Shown: positions 1 to 6,988 of the stretch, one piece after another | Position numbering within the stretch: position 1 is the stretch's first letter | Layout of the letters: every line of letters begins with the position of its first letter | Assembly: GCA_015523665.1 (NCBI GenBank) | Contig: WAJX01000197.1 | Location: 1 to 8,983 of the forward strand | Source: Ferroglobus sp. | GTDB lineage: Archaea; Halobacteriota; Archaeoglobi; Archaeoglobales; Archaeoglobaceae | Direction of reading: 5' to 3' | DNA: 8,983 bases | Notes under the pieces: generated by a model | What the model saw: only the letters and a program-made list of their open reading frames with translations | What the model was told of the DNA's origin: nothing | The model's database searches: none | Position numbers and translations under genes: made by a program

Positions 1-70
1 GAATCTATATATTTTTTCACAGTAAAGATGTTGCTTAAGTAACAAAATAAAGGTAAAATTAGATAATGAG

Positions 71-80
71 TATAATAAAA
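71..80 (+). promoter_or_regulatory. putative TATA box of the surface-protein gene pair
   Basis: The run TATAATAAAA is centred about 26 bp upstream of position 101, so an archaeal transcript from it would start near 100-102 and carry a short leader that includes the Shine-Dalgarno GGTGGT at 111-116. The whole 60-110 stretch is A/T-rich and contains other TATA-like runs (for example 91-97), so the assignment is tentative. Those later runs would start transcription too close to the Shine-Dalgarno site to be useful. Confidence 0.35.
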
Positions 81-121
81 TAATTAACATATAATTAAAT
101 ATAACTAAAAGGTGGTATCGG

Positions 122-1531
122 ATGAGTAGCAATATAAAAAACCTTACTTTACTGATAGGAAAGATAATGTTACTAGCACTCCTTTCATTAGCTTTGATAA
201 TAACACCAACATTAGCACTAACTAACAAGCATCTGGATGTTGTAGCTACCAAAAAAATATACCAAAACTCAGAGATATACCATAATAGTATCAGCATTGA
301 TAAAGACAAAAAAGATGGAGAGCAAAAGCCAAAAAATGAAAAATTGATAAAAGATTTGGGAGAGGAAAGGGAGAAGAAGAGAGACAAACATATTATAGAA
401 AAGTATAAAAAATATAACAAATATAAAAAAGAAGATTATAATAAGGCAAAAGAGGAGTATATGAAATACATGAAATTAAAGGAAAAAAGACGTGGTTTTG
501 GGTTTGTAGAAGCAAAAAATTTCATCATAACTGGAGGAAAATTCGCAATAAGTTATCTTGAGAGATTGAAGATCTATATAAATAACTCCCCAAGAATTTC
601 AAATGATACTAAAAAAGAGTTGAGAGAGCAAATCGATCAATACATAATAACAATCGAGGAAAAAATTGATAACGTTACTTCGGCAAAAAACGTAAGTGAA
701 TTGAGGAGTGCAATTAAAGATCTTAAAGATTCTTGGGAAAATATAAGAGTAGGAATAAAAAGCATAATTGGACAAATAATTGTCGCTAGACTTGAATATG
801 TAATTGATAGAGCAGAGTTTGTTGAAGCAAAACTTGAAGAGAGGTTGAATGAATTAAAAACCGCAAAAGATGTAAATACCTACAACATCTCCAAACTTGA
901 AGATATACTCAATAACTATTCAGAAAAAATAAAACTAGCAAGAGAGAGTCTTGAAGCTGCAAAGAACAAATTTAAAGAGATGAAAAATGGTAAAGATGTA
1001 AATAAACTCTTTAAAGAAGGAAATGCCCTTTTAAAAGAGGTTAATAGATATCTTAAAGATGCTTTTAATGATGTAAAGTTGTTTTTTAAAGAATTCATAA
1101 TGATGGCAACATATGCACATATACTCTATGGCAATAAAACTGGAGAGGTATGGGTGTCTGGTAATGGAGAGATAAGACTTGAAGGAGACTTAATAGCTCA
1201 TATAAAAGGAAACGGCACACTTATGGTTGAACCAAGAAATGCAATTATAAGTGTTGTGGGATTTAGAAGTTTAAATGAGGATGGTAAAGTTATTTACATG
1301 GGAGATGGCAAGGTTGTTATAAGGGGCAAGGATGTTAAAATTTTCATAAGTGGTGAGAATATAAAACTCTATGCAAAAGGAAGTGGGACACTCTACTTAA
1401 ATGGGGAGGGATATTACAGAGTGAAAAAACTACCTAAAGAGAAGATGAGCGATGAAATTTCATACACCGAAACTGAAGTTAAATTTGGGTCTCAAAAAAG
1501 TGAATATGGGCAAAACGAAAATGATGAGTAG
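122..1531 (+). CDS. secreted surface protein: helical coiled-coil region plus glycine-patterned beta domain
   Basis: Function unknown; 469 residues. A hydrophobic segment at residues 8-33 ending near TLA looks like a Sec signal peptide or N-terminal anchor. Residues 58-125 are very rich in Lys, Glu and Tyr. Residues 126-325 form long amphipathic, probably coiled-coil helices. Residues 340-432 carry a repeating G-N-G / G-x-G pattern alternating with beta-like stretches (VWVSGNGEIRLEG, GDGKVVIRGKD), which suggests a small beta-solenoid or beta-sandwich domain. The mature part has eight N-x-S/T sequons (N154, N161, N184, N190, N255, N265, N338, N364), fitting archaeal surface glycosylation. The start is supported by GGTGGT at 111-116, five bases before ATG. 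From memory, a similar helical-plus-beta arrangement occurs in uncharacterised archaeal exported proteins, but no named family can be assigned. The gene overlaps the next one, a predicted lipoprotein, so the two are probably co-translated and may act together at the cell surface. Confidence 0.85.
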   Translation: MSSNIKNLTLLIGKIMLLALLSLALIITPTLALTNKHLDVVATKKIYQNSEIYHNSISIDKDKKDGEQKPKNEKLIKDLGEEREKKRDKHIIEKYKKYNKYKKEDYNKAKEEYMKYMKLKEKRRGFGFVEAKNFIITGGKFAISYLERLKIYINNSPRISNDTKKELREQIDQYIITIEEKIDNVTSAKNVSELRSAIKDLKDSWENIRVGIKSIIGQIIVARLEYVIDRAEFVEAKLEERLNELKTAKDVNTYNISKLEDILNNYSEKIKLARESLEAAKNKFKEMKNGKDVNKLFKEGNALLKEVNRYLKDAFNDVKLFFKEFIMMATYAHILYGNKTGEVWVSGNGEIRLEGDLIAHIKGNGTLMVEPRNAIISVVGFRSLNEDGKVIYMGDGKVVIRGKDVKIFISGENIKLYAKGSGTLYLNGEGYYRVKKLPKEKMSDEISYTETEVKFGSQKSEYGQNENDE

Positions 1532-1811
1532 AAATAGTAAAAATAAAATCGTAAAAATAAAATCAATATCATTAATAATGGTATTATTAATAGTGCTGAT
1601 TGCGATAACATTATTTGGATGTGTAAGTAAGAGAGGGGTTACAAAAGAAAAAAATTCCATAACAACAAATATAACAACTATCGCTGATCAGGATTTACAA
1701 GATCTGGAAAAAGTGATAAATGATACAAAAGAGATCGAAAACTTTATGAATGAATTACAACAACTTGAAAATCTAAGCTTTGATGTAAATTTTAACACAA
1801 ACAATTCATAG
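1506..1811 (+). CDS. small predicted lipoprotein overlapping the surface-protein gene
   Basis: Function unknown; 101 residues from this start. A basic N-terminus (residues 1-19) is followed by a strongly hydrophobic stretch (about 20-37) ending in LFGC, which resembles a lipobox with Cys39 as the lipidated residue. The mature part is only about 63 residues. It has an acidic helical segment (about 61-90) and sequons at N55, N72, N89 and N99. The start is uncertain: in-frame candidates are ATG 1452, GTG 1500, ATG 1506, ATG 1521 and ATG 1524, and none has a convincing Shine-Dalgarno site. All of them overlap the 3' end of the upstream gene (stop 1529-1531), so translational coupling is likely. 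The late starts give the most typical lipoprotein signal peptide. The context suggests a membrane-anchored partner of the larger exported protein. Confidence 0.75.
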   Translation: MGKTKMMSRNSKNKIVKIKSISLIMVLLIVLIAITLFGCVSKRGVTKEKNSITTNITTIADQDLQDLEKVINDTKEIENFMNELQQLENLSFDVNFNTNNS

Positions 1812-1816
1812 ATTAT

Positions 1817-1848
1817 CTTTTCCCTTTATCCATTTTTTATTTTTATTT
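1817..1848 (+). terminator. T-rich archaeal terminator after the lipoprotein gene
   Basis: Just after the stop at 1811 the plus strand has several T runs (CTTTTCCC, ATTTTTTATTTTTATTT) without a clear hairpin. That is the usual form of intrinsic termination in archaea. It lies between two convergent genes, where a terminator is expected. Confidence 0.5.
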
Positions 1849-1880
1849 AATATAAATAATAAAATAAAATAATATACAAA
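1849..1880 (-). terminator. T-rich terminator after the acyl-CoA dehydrogenase gene
   Basis: Read on the minus strand, the bases just past the acyl-CoA dehydrogenase stop (1884-1886) are T-rich (TATTATTTTATTTTATTATTT) with no stable stem. With the opposing T-rich run at 1817-1848 this makes a compact convergent terminator zone. Confidence 0.45.
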
Positions 1881-1883
1881 CTT

Positions 1884-3053
1884 TTATCTTCCTTTGAATC
1901 CAAATATATTTCTAGCGATTATCAATTTCTCTATTTCTTTTGCCCCCTCGTATATTTCCGTTATCTTTGCATCTCTGTAAAATTGATTTATAAGATACTC
2001 ATCGATGTAACCATACCCACCATGAAATTGAAGAGCCCAGTTTGTCGTTTCAACAGCTATCTCTCCAGCATACCACTTTGCCATTGCTGAAAGAGTGTTA
2101 TCTGGTTTTCCTTTCTCTATTTGAATTGCTGCAGCTCTGTAAGCAAGTGTTCTCGCAGCCTCAATTTTTGTTGAAAGTTCAGCTATTTTAAATTGTATGT
2201 ATTGAAAAGTTGCAAGAGGTGTACCAAAAGCCTTTCTTTGCTTTACATAATCAACTACAAGTTTTAAAGCACCTTTCGCTATTCCTACAGCCTGAGCAGC
2301 GACCCAAACTCTTGTTATATCAAAGAACTCCATCATATAATAAAATCCCTTCCCCTCCTCACCAACCAAATTGCTTTCTGGCACTCTCACATTGTTCAAA
2401 CTTATCTCAGCGGTATCTGTTGCTCTTATACCCATCTTCCCCTTTATCTTAGTTGCTCTATATCCCTCTCTGCTCCTCTCAACGATGAAATAACTTATTC
2501 CTTTATGTCTACTTTCAAATCTCTCTACTTCTCTAGTTCTTGCAGTAACAAGAATGAAATCAGCGATACTTCCGTTGGATATGAACTGCTTAGTTCCATT
2601 CAATACCCACTCATCTCCATCTTTCACAGCTTTTGTTTTAATGCTAGCAGAATCACTACCAGCATCAGGCTCTGTATTTGCCATCCCCATTATAACCTCC
2701 CCTCTAGCAAGCTTTGGTATCCATTTTTCTTTCTGCTCCTCACTTCCATGCAACAATAAAATCTCCACTCCAAAAGTTGGTATCAAACATGCTAATCCGA
2801 GTCCAGGATTTACAGAAGAGAATTCCTCCATCACAATCATTTGTTCTATAGGCCCGTATCCTCCTCCATCATACTCCTCTGGTATTGCTATCGCATGAAA
2901 TCCCAATCTTGCACATTTTTTAAAGAGTTCAAATGGAAATATCTCCTCTCTATCACATTTCATCGCCAATTCTGGGGTGAATTCTCTCTCTGCAAACTCT
3001 CTAGCAGCTCTTCTTATGTCCTCTTGCTCTTCTGTGAATTGAAAACTTATCAT
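1884..3053 (-). CDS. acyl-CoA dehydrogenase
   Basis: FAD enzyme that oxidises acyl-CoA to trans-2-enoyl-CoA, the first step of beta-oxidation, and normally gives its electrons to ETF in the cytoplasm. At 389 residues it has the normal family length. Visible motifs are ANTEPDAGSD (125-134, first family signature), WVLNGTKQFISNG (149-161, FAD/substrate loop), RKAFGTPLATFQ (273-284, FAD contact), QFHGGYGY (342-349, second signature) and IYEGAKEI near the C-terminus. Glu369 of that last motif aligns with the catalytic base of medium- and short-chain enzymes. Acyl-chain specificity cannot be read. The reading frame opens further upstream (ATG at 3104), but that start lies beyond a TATA-like box at 3072-3081, whereas ATG 3053 gives the usual short N-terminus (MISFQFTEEQ) and a probably leaderless mRNA. 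It is divergent from the thiolase operon and close to etfBA, its likely electron acceptor. Confidence 0.96.
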   Translation of the reverse strand: MISFQFTEEQEDIRRAAREFAEREFTPELAMKCDREEIFPFELFKKCARLGFHAIAIPEEYDGGGYGPIEQMIVMEEFSSVNPGLGLACLIPTFGVEILLLHGSEEQKEKWIPKLARGEVIMGMANTEPDAGSDSASIKTKAVKDGDEWVLNGTKQFISNGSIADFILVTARTREVERFESRHKGISYFIVERSREGYRATKIKGKMGIRATDTAEISLNNVRVPESNLVGEEGKGFYYMMEFFDITRVWVAAQAVGIAKGALKLVVDYVKQRKAFGTPLATFQYIQFKIAELSTKIEAARTLAYRAAAIQIEKGKPDNTLSAMAKWYAGEIAVETTNWALQFHGGYGYIDEYLINQFYRDAKITEIYEGAKEIEKLIIARNIFGFKGR

Positions 3054-3071
3054 ATACAACAGTACATACGA

Positions 3072-3081
3072 TAATATAAAA
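3072..3081 (-). promoter_or_regulatory. TATA box of the acyl-CoA dehydrogenase gene
   Basis: The minus strand reads TTTTATATTA here, centred about 23 bp upstream of ATG 3053, with purine-rich bases before it that could serve as a BRE. There is no Shine-Dalgarno run before the ATG. The spacing puts the transcription start at or within a few bases of the start codon, so the mRNA is probably leaderless. Confidence 0.55.
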
Positions 3082-3165
3082 TTGTTTTGTGCAAAGACTG
3101 ACATAAAATCTTTAAAATCGTAGAATTTGATCTATCCGTCTCTAATACAAAAAATATCAAAAACT

Positions 3166-3212
3166 ATTGTCTTTCTTTAGATTATAAGATTTTTTATCAT
3201 TCTAAGAACAAT
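3166..3212. promoter_or_regulatory. candidate operator region with imperfect inverted repeat between divergent genes
   Basis: ATTGT at 3166-3170 is mirrored by ACAAT at 3208-3212. Inside these, TTCTTTAG (3173-3180) is nearly complementary to CTAAGAA (3202-3208), differing by one base. The dyad is imperfect and the region is A/T-rich, so chance is possible. It sits in the middle of the 223-bp gap between the acyl-CoA dehydrogenase and thiolase genes, upstream of both TATA boxes, where a shared fatty-acid-responsive regulator could bind. No regulator gene is present in the window. Confidence 0.25.
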
Positions 3213-3247
3213 TTAAGGAGATTTGAGAAATAAAATTCAAGAAAGTC

Positions 3248-3255
3248 TTATATAA
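3248..3255 (+). promoter_or_regulatory. TATA box of the thiolase-DUF35-fused enzyme operon
   Basis: TTATATAA is preceded by GAAAGTC, a possible purine-rich BRE. Its centre is about 25 bp upstream of ATG 3277, the distance expected between a TATA box and the transcription start in archaea. This predicts a leaderless first gene and argues against the in-frame GTG at 3265 as the start. Confidence 0.6.
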
Positions 3256-3276
3256 TTAAAGAGAGTGAGAGCTTTG

Positions 3277-4452
3277 ATGGTGGCTATAATTGGTGTAGGT
3301 CATTCAAAATTCGGTAATAGAAGAGATGTTAGTATTCCAGAACTTGCTTGGGAAGCTATAAAACCCGCTTTAGATACAGCAAACATCGAACAAAAGGATA
3401 TAGATTTCTTTGTTATCGGTACAGCTGGTGTGTGGAGTAGTGAAGCGGCTGTAGCTCCACTTATAGCCGAATATGCAAAGTTGGAGCCGGCTGGAAGTAT
3501 GCGTGTAGAAGCGGCATGCGCAACAGGAAGTGCTGCTATAAGAGTTGGATACACAGCGATTAAGAGTGGAGAGGCTGATGTTGTGTTAATTCTCGGCATT
3601 GAAAAAATGCAAGAATCTACAAATCCGATAGTTATAGAATTAATAGGTAGATTTGGAAATTTTTTCTGGGAATTTGAGAATTTTGGTCTGACGTTTCCCG
3701 CTTATTATGCACTATATGCAACAGCATATATGGCCAAATACAATGCTAGTGAAGAAGATTTTGCCAGAGTAGCCGTGAAAAATCATTTTTATGGAGCAAG
3801 AAACCCCTATGCTCAATTCCAAAAAGAGATAACAATCGAGCAAGCTTTAAACTCCCCATACATATCATGGCCATTCAAGCTGTTCGATTGTTCACCAATA
3901 ACCGATGGGGCTTCAGCAGTAATAATGGTTAGTGATGACAAAGTTAAAGAATGGAAGATAGATGAAAGAGTATTCATACTGAGTCAAGGCGTTGGGACTG
4001 GAACTGCAAATCTAAGCAAGAGGGATAACTTCACTTCATTAAAATCAGCCGTTTATGCAGCTGAGATTGCTTATAGAAAAGCAGGAATTGATATAGACAA
4101 TCCTTGTAAATATTTAGATGGAGCAAACGTTCATGACTGTTTCACTTCAGCAGAGATAATAGCTTATGAAGATCTTAGATTTGCAAAAAGAGGAGAGGGT
4201 GTTGAATTAATAAGAGAAGAACAAACATATATAGGTGGTAAGATTCCAGTGAATGTTGACGGGGGTTTAAAGGCTAAAGGTCATCCCATTGGTGCTACTG
4301 GAGTTAGTCAAGCTGTTGAAGCTTATAAACAGCTTTTGAACAAGGCTGAAAAAGGAAGGCAGATCGACGTCGTTAATGGAAAATACTTAACACATAACAT
4401 CGGAGGGACTGGACATTATGCATATGTTACGATTTATGGACTTGAGAGGTGA
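3277..4452 (+). CDS. thiolase, SCP2-like archaeal acetyl-CoA acyltransferase
   Basis: Thiolytic cleavage of 3-ketoacyl-CoA to acetyl-CoA and a shortened acyl-CoA, or the reverse condensation. The 391-residue length fits archaeal thiolases. The nucleophile is Cys81 in VEAACATGSAA. VHDCF (285-289) and GHPIGATG (335-342, His336) are the other active-site loops. The C-terminal loop reads HNIGGTGH (373-380) and lacks the Cys of the classical CxG motif. In SCP2-type thiolases the second catalytic Cys comes from the HDCF loop, here Cys288, so the active site looks complete. ATG 3277 is preferred to GTG 3265 and TTG 3274 because a TATA box at 3248-3255 places the transcription start there; family N-termini also begin close to this Met (MVAIIGVG). 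It is first in an operon with DUF35 and the fused hydroxyacyl-CoA dehydrogenase/hydratase, which points to a role in beta-oxidation rather than in mevalonate synthesis. Confidence 0.94.
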   Translation: MVAIIGVGHSKFGNRRDVSIPELAWEAIKPALDTANIEQKDIDFFVIGTAGVWSSEAAVAPLIAEYAKLEPAGSMRVEAACATGSAAIRVGYTAIKSGEADVVLILGIEKMQESTNPIVIELIGRFGNFFWEFENFGLTFPAYYALYATAYMAKYNASEEDFARVAVKNHFYGARNPYAQFQKEITIEQALNSPYISWPFKLFDCSPITDGASAVIMVSDDKVKEWKIDERVFILSQGVGTGTANLSKRDNFTSLKSAVYAAEIAYRKAGIDIDNPCKYLDGANVHDCFTSAEIIAYEDLRFAKRGEGVELIREEQTYIGGKIPVNVDGGLKAKGHPIGATGVSQAVEAYKQLLNKAEKGRQIDVVNGKYLTHNIGGTGHYAYVTIYGLER

Positions 4453-4458
4453 TGTTTT

Positions 4459-4959
4459 ATGGAATTTGAAAAGGCTATAGAAAAAAATATTGAAGAATTC
4501 GGATTTCCTGTAATAATTGATGAAAAGAGCGGGGCATTACAATGGGTTGATTTGCGAGAAATGAATATTAGATACCTAGTCAGCATAGAAAATATTATGC
4601 CATTTTTCGAGGGTTTGAGAGAAGGGAAGTTGCTTGCAACAAGATGTAGGGATTGTGGGGAGATATTTTTCCCACCACAAAAAGATTGTCCAACATGTAA
4701 AGATAGCAATATGGAGTGGATCGAATTAGCTAAAGAAGGTGTTTTAGAGACGTTAACGGTTGTTTTTGTTAGACCACCCAGCTTCTCCAATTACGATCCA
4801 TATACTGTTGCAATTGCAAAACTCGATGATGGTGTTAGGATTACCGCTTGGCTAAAAGGGGATCCAAAAAAAGTGAAGCCTGGACAGAGAGTAAAGGTTG
4901 AGATTTCGAAGAGAAAAGAAGGATATTTAATGTATGAACTCATACCCATAGAGGGTTGA
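4459..4959 (+). CDS. DUF35 OB-fold protein with rubredoxin-like Zn ribbon, thiolase partner
   Basis: Predicted small accessory protein of the thiolase; 166 residues. Residues 46-60 form an N-terminal helix, followed by a zinc ribbon with Cys63, Cys66, Cys77 and Cys80 (CRDC and CPTC). An OB-fold occupies about 87-163, with the typical GVLETLTVV, YTVAIAKLDDGVRI and PGQRVKVEI strands. In methanogens a DUF35 protein bridges acetoacetyl-CoA thiolase and HMG-CoA synthase and helps hold CoA, and DUF35 partners are also known for steroid-degrading thiolase-like aldolases. A complex with the adjacent thiolase is therefore inferred. All four zinc ligands are intact. The first ~45 residues are longer than the minimal domain and are not recognised. 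GAGGTGAT at 4446-4453 overlaps the thiolase stop and sits five bases before the ATG, a strong Shine-Dalgarno site. Confidence 0.92.
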   Translation: MEFEKAIEKNIEEFGFPVIIDEKSGALQWVDLREMNIRYLVSIENIMPFFEGLREGKLLATRCRDCGEIFFPPQKDCPTCKDSNMEWIELAKEGVLETLTVVFVRPPSFSNYDPYTVAIAKLDDGVRITAWLKGDPKKVKPGQRVKVEISKRKEGYLMYELIPIEG

Positions 4960-4963
4960 TAAT

Positions 4964-6970
4964 ATGACCGATAATATAACAACTAACAACATGACCAACA
5001 ACATGAATGTAGCAGATAAGGTTAAGAGAGTTGCCATTCTTGGAGCTGGAACTATGGGTTCTGGAATTGCACAAGTTGTTGCACAAGCTGGATATGAAGT
5101 TTACGTTAGAGATATAAAGGATGAGTTTCTTGAAAAGGGAAAAGCAACAATAGAGAAGAATTTGAGAAAAGATGTCAATAAAGGTAAGATTAGTCTTTTG
5201 AAGTTCAAAGAGATAACAAGTAAGATTCATTATACTACCGATCTCAAAGAGGCTGTGAAAGACGCAGATTTAATTATCGAAGCTATTCCTGAAGTAATGG
5301 ATCTAAAAAAACAAGTTTTTAGGGAAGTTTGCGAGTATAACAGGAAAGCCATCTTAGCAACAAACACATCTGGACTTAGCATCACAGAATTGTCTGAAGT
5401 AACTGATAGACCAACTAAATTTGTTGGAATGCACTTTTTTAACCCAGTCCCTGTGATGAGCTTGGTTGAGATAATAAAAGGAAAACATACCAGTGATGAA
5501 ACTGTAAAAATAGCAGTTGAATTTGTTAAAAGTCTCAAAAAAACACCTGTTATTGTTAAAAAAGATGTTACCGGATTTATAGTGAACAGATGTTTAATGC
5601 CTTATCTCCTATTAGCAATACAAGATTACGAAAATGGAGTTGCCGATAAAGAAGAAATCGATGCCGAGATGCTTTATAATTATGGTTTTCCAATGGGTCC
5701 AATCGAGTTATCGGATTTTGTCGGACTTGATATTCTATATTACTCAACTCAGCAATGGGATGCTCTCCCAAGATCTAAAGTTTTGGAGGAGAAATTCAAT
5801 GCTAATGAATTGGGGATGAAGAGTGGTAAAGGTTTTTATGATTGGAGAACTGGAAGACCTAAAATTTCTAAAGATAAAGCTGGAAGATATGATGGATTGA
5901 GGCTTATAGCTCCAATGGTAAACATAGCAGCAAGTTTGATTGAAATGGATGTTGCCTCAGCCAATGAAATAGATACTGCGATGAAACTTGGAACGAACAT
6001 GCCAAAAGGTATTTGCGAGATTGCAGATGAAATAGGACTTGACGTTATATTAGAGAAGGTTGAAAAGATTTATGAAGAGAAAGGATACGATATTCTAAAA
6101 CCATCCGAATATCTGAAAGAGTTAGTTTCAAAAGGTAGAACGGGAAGAAAAGCTGGAATAGGTTTTTATGATTACACAAAAATAAAATATTATAATATAA
6201 AAATTGAAAAAATTGATAATATAGCTAAGCTGATAATAAATCGGCCTCATAGATTAAATACATTAACAATCGAAACTCTTGATGAGATTTTAAATGCTTT
6301 AAAAGAACTTGAAGAAGATGAGAATATCAGAGTTTTAATAATAACAGGAGAAGGCAAGGCATTTTCAGCTGGTTTAGATCTTCAAATTACATTGGAAAAA
6401 GATTTACTCAAACCCAACATAGCTATGAAGCTCGCTACAAAAGGTCAAGAAGTGTTTACAGCAATAGAGAGATTTCCAAAGCCTGTTATTGCAGCCATAA
6501 ATGGTTATGCTTTTGGTGGAGGTTGTGAGTTAGCTTTAGCATGCGATTTCAGGATAATGGCCAAAAACGCTCAAATTGGCTTAACAGAGACTTCCTTAGG
6601 AATAATTCCTGGCTGGGGTGGAACACAAAGGATGACAAGACTTATAGGAGTTGCAAAAGCAAAAGAAATGATAATGCTCGCAAAAAGGCTCAAAGGAGAT
6701 GAAGCTGAGGCGATAGGGTTGGTGAATAAAGCTACAGATGATGAAAAACTTTGGGAAGAAGTTTTGAGTTTGGCTAAAGAGTTGGCTAAAGGTGCGCCTA
6801 TAGCTTTAACTCTTGCGAAGTATGCAATAAACTTTGGTTACGAATCGCCAATTGAGATTGGGCAAGCACTTGAATCTGCCTATTTTGGTATTACCGCATC
6901 AACTGATGATGCAAAAGAAGGTTTCAAAGCCTTCTTTGAAAAAAGAAAGCCAGAGTTTAAGGGTAAATAA
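4964..6970 (+). CDS. fused 3-hydroxyacyl-CoA dehydrogenase / enoyl-CoA hydratase
   Basis: Bifunctional enzyme for the two middle steps of beta-oxidation: hydration of enoyl-CoA and NAD-dependent oxidation of 3-hydroxyacyl-CoA. Order of domains in 668 residues: Rossmann domain (about 21-198, with LGAGTMGSG at 26-34), dehydrogenase C-terminal domain (about 201-298), a second diverged copy (about 311-404, both ending in a GxGFYD motif), then crotonase (about 412-668). His157 in GMHFFNP and Glu169 match the dehydrogenase catalytic pair. Glu522 (GGGCELA) and Glu542 (TETSLGIIPG) match the two hydratase glutamates, so both halves should be active. The dehydrogenase-first order is that of archaeal enzymes (for example Archaeoglobus and Sulfolobales) and is opposite to bacterial FadB. 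GGGTTGAT at 4953-4960 supports ATG 4964. The first 15 residues are Asn/Thr-rich, and ATGs at 4991 and 5003 are alternative starts. It lies five codons or fewer from the DUF35 gene, third in the operon. Confidence 0.96.
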   Translation: MTDNITTNNMTNNMNVADKVKRVAILGAGTMGSGIAQVVAQAGYEVYVRDIKDEFLEKGKATIEKNLRKDVNKGKISLLKFKEITSKIHYTTDLKEAVKDADLIIEAIPEVMDLKKQVFREVCEYNRKAILATNTSGLSITELSEVTDRPTKFVGMHFFNPVPVMSLVEIIKGKHTSDETVKIAVEFVKSLKKTPVIVKKDVTGFIVNRCLMPYLLLAIQDYENGVADKEEIDAEMLYNYGFPMGPIELSDFVGLDILYYSTQQWDALPRSKVLEEKFNANELGMKSGKGFYDWRTGRPKISKDKAGRYDGLRLIAPMVNIAASLIEMDVASANEIDTAMKLGTNMPKGICEIADEIGLDVILEKVEKIYEEKGYDILKPSEYLKELVSKGRTGRKAGIGFYDYTKIKYYNIKIEKIDNIAKLIINRPHRLNTLTIETLDEILNALKELEEDENIRVLIITGEGKAFSAGLDLQITLEKDLLKPNIAMKLATKGQEVFTAIERFPKPVIAAINGYAFGGGCELALACDFRIMAKNAQIGLTETSLGIIPGWGGTQRMTRLIGVAKAKEMIMLAKRLKGDEAEAIGLVNKATDDEKLWEEVLSLAKELAKGAPIALTLAKYAINFGYESPIEIGQALESAYFGITASTDDAKEGFKAFFEKRKPEFKGK

Positions 6971-6988
6971 CGATTCGATCCTTTAATC

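Noticed and set aside
1..42. Possible 3' end of an upstream plus-strand gene (open to TAA at 40-42)
   Set aside because: All three plus frames are open at the edge for a short distance, so 13 codons give no evidence of coding, and no terminator-like T run follows.
2554..2898. Open plus-strand frame of about 114 codons inside the acyl-CoA dehydrogenase gene
   Set aside because: It lies wholly antisense to a gene with clear family motifs, has no Shine-Dalgarno site, and its translation has no recognisable domain.
3054..3104. N-terminal extension of the acyl-CoA dehydrogenase from ATG 3104
   Set aside because: It would place the start upstream of the TATA-like box and add 17 residues (MSVFAQNNFILSYVLLY) not typical of the family.
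4434..4790. Open minus-strand frame of about 118 codons opposite the DUF35 gene
   Set aside because: The plus-strand DUF35 protein has all four zinc cysteines and a strong Shine-Dalgarno site; the antisense frame shows neither domain nor signal.
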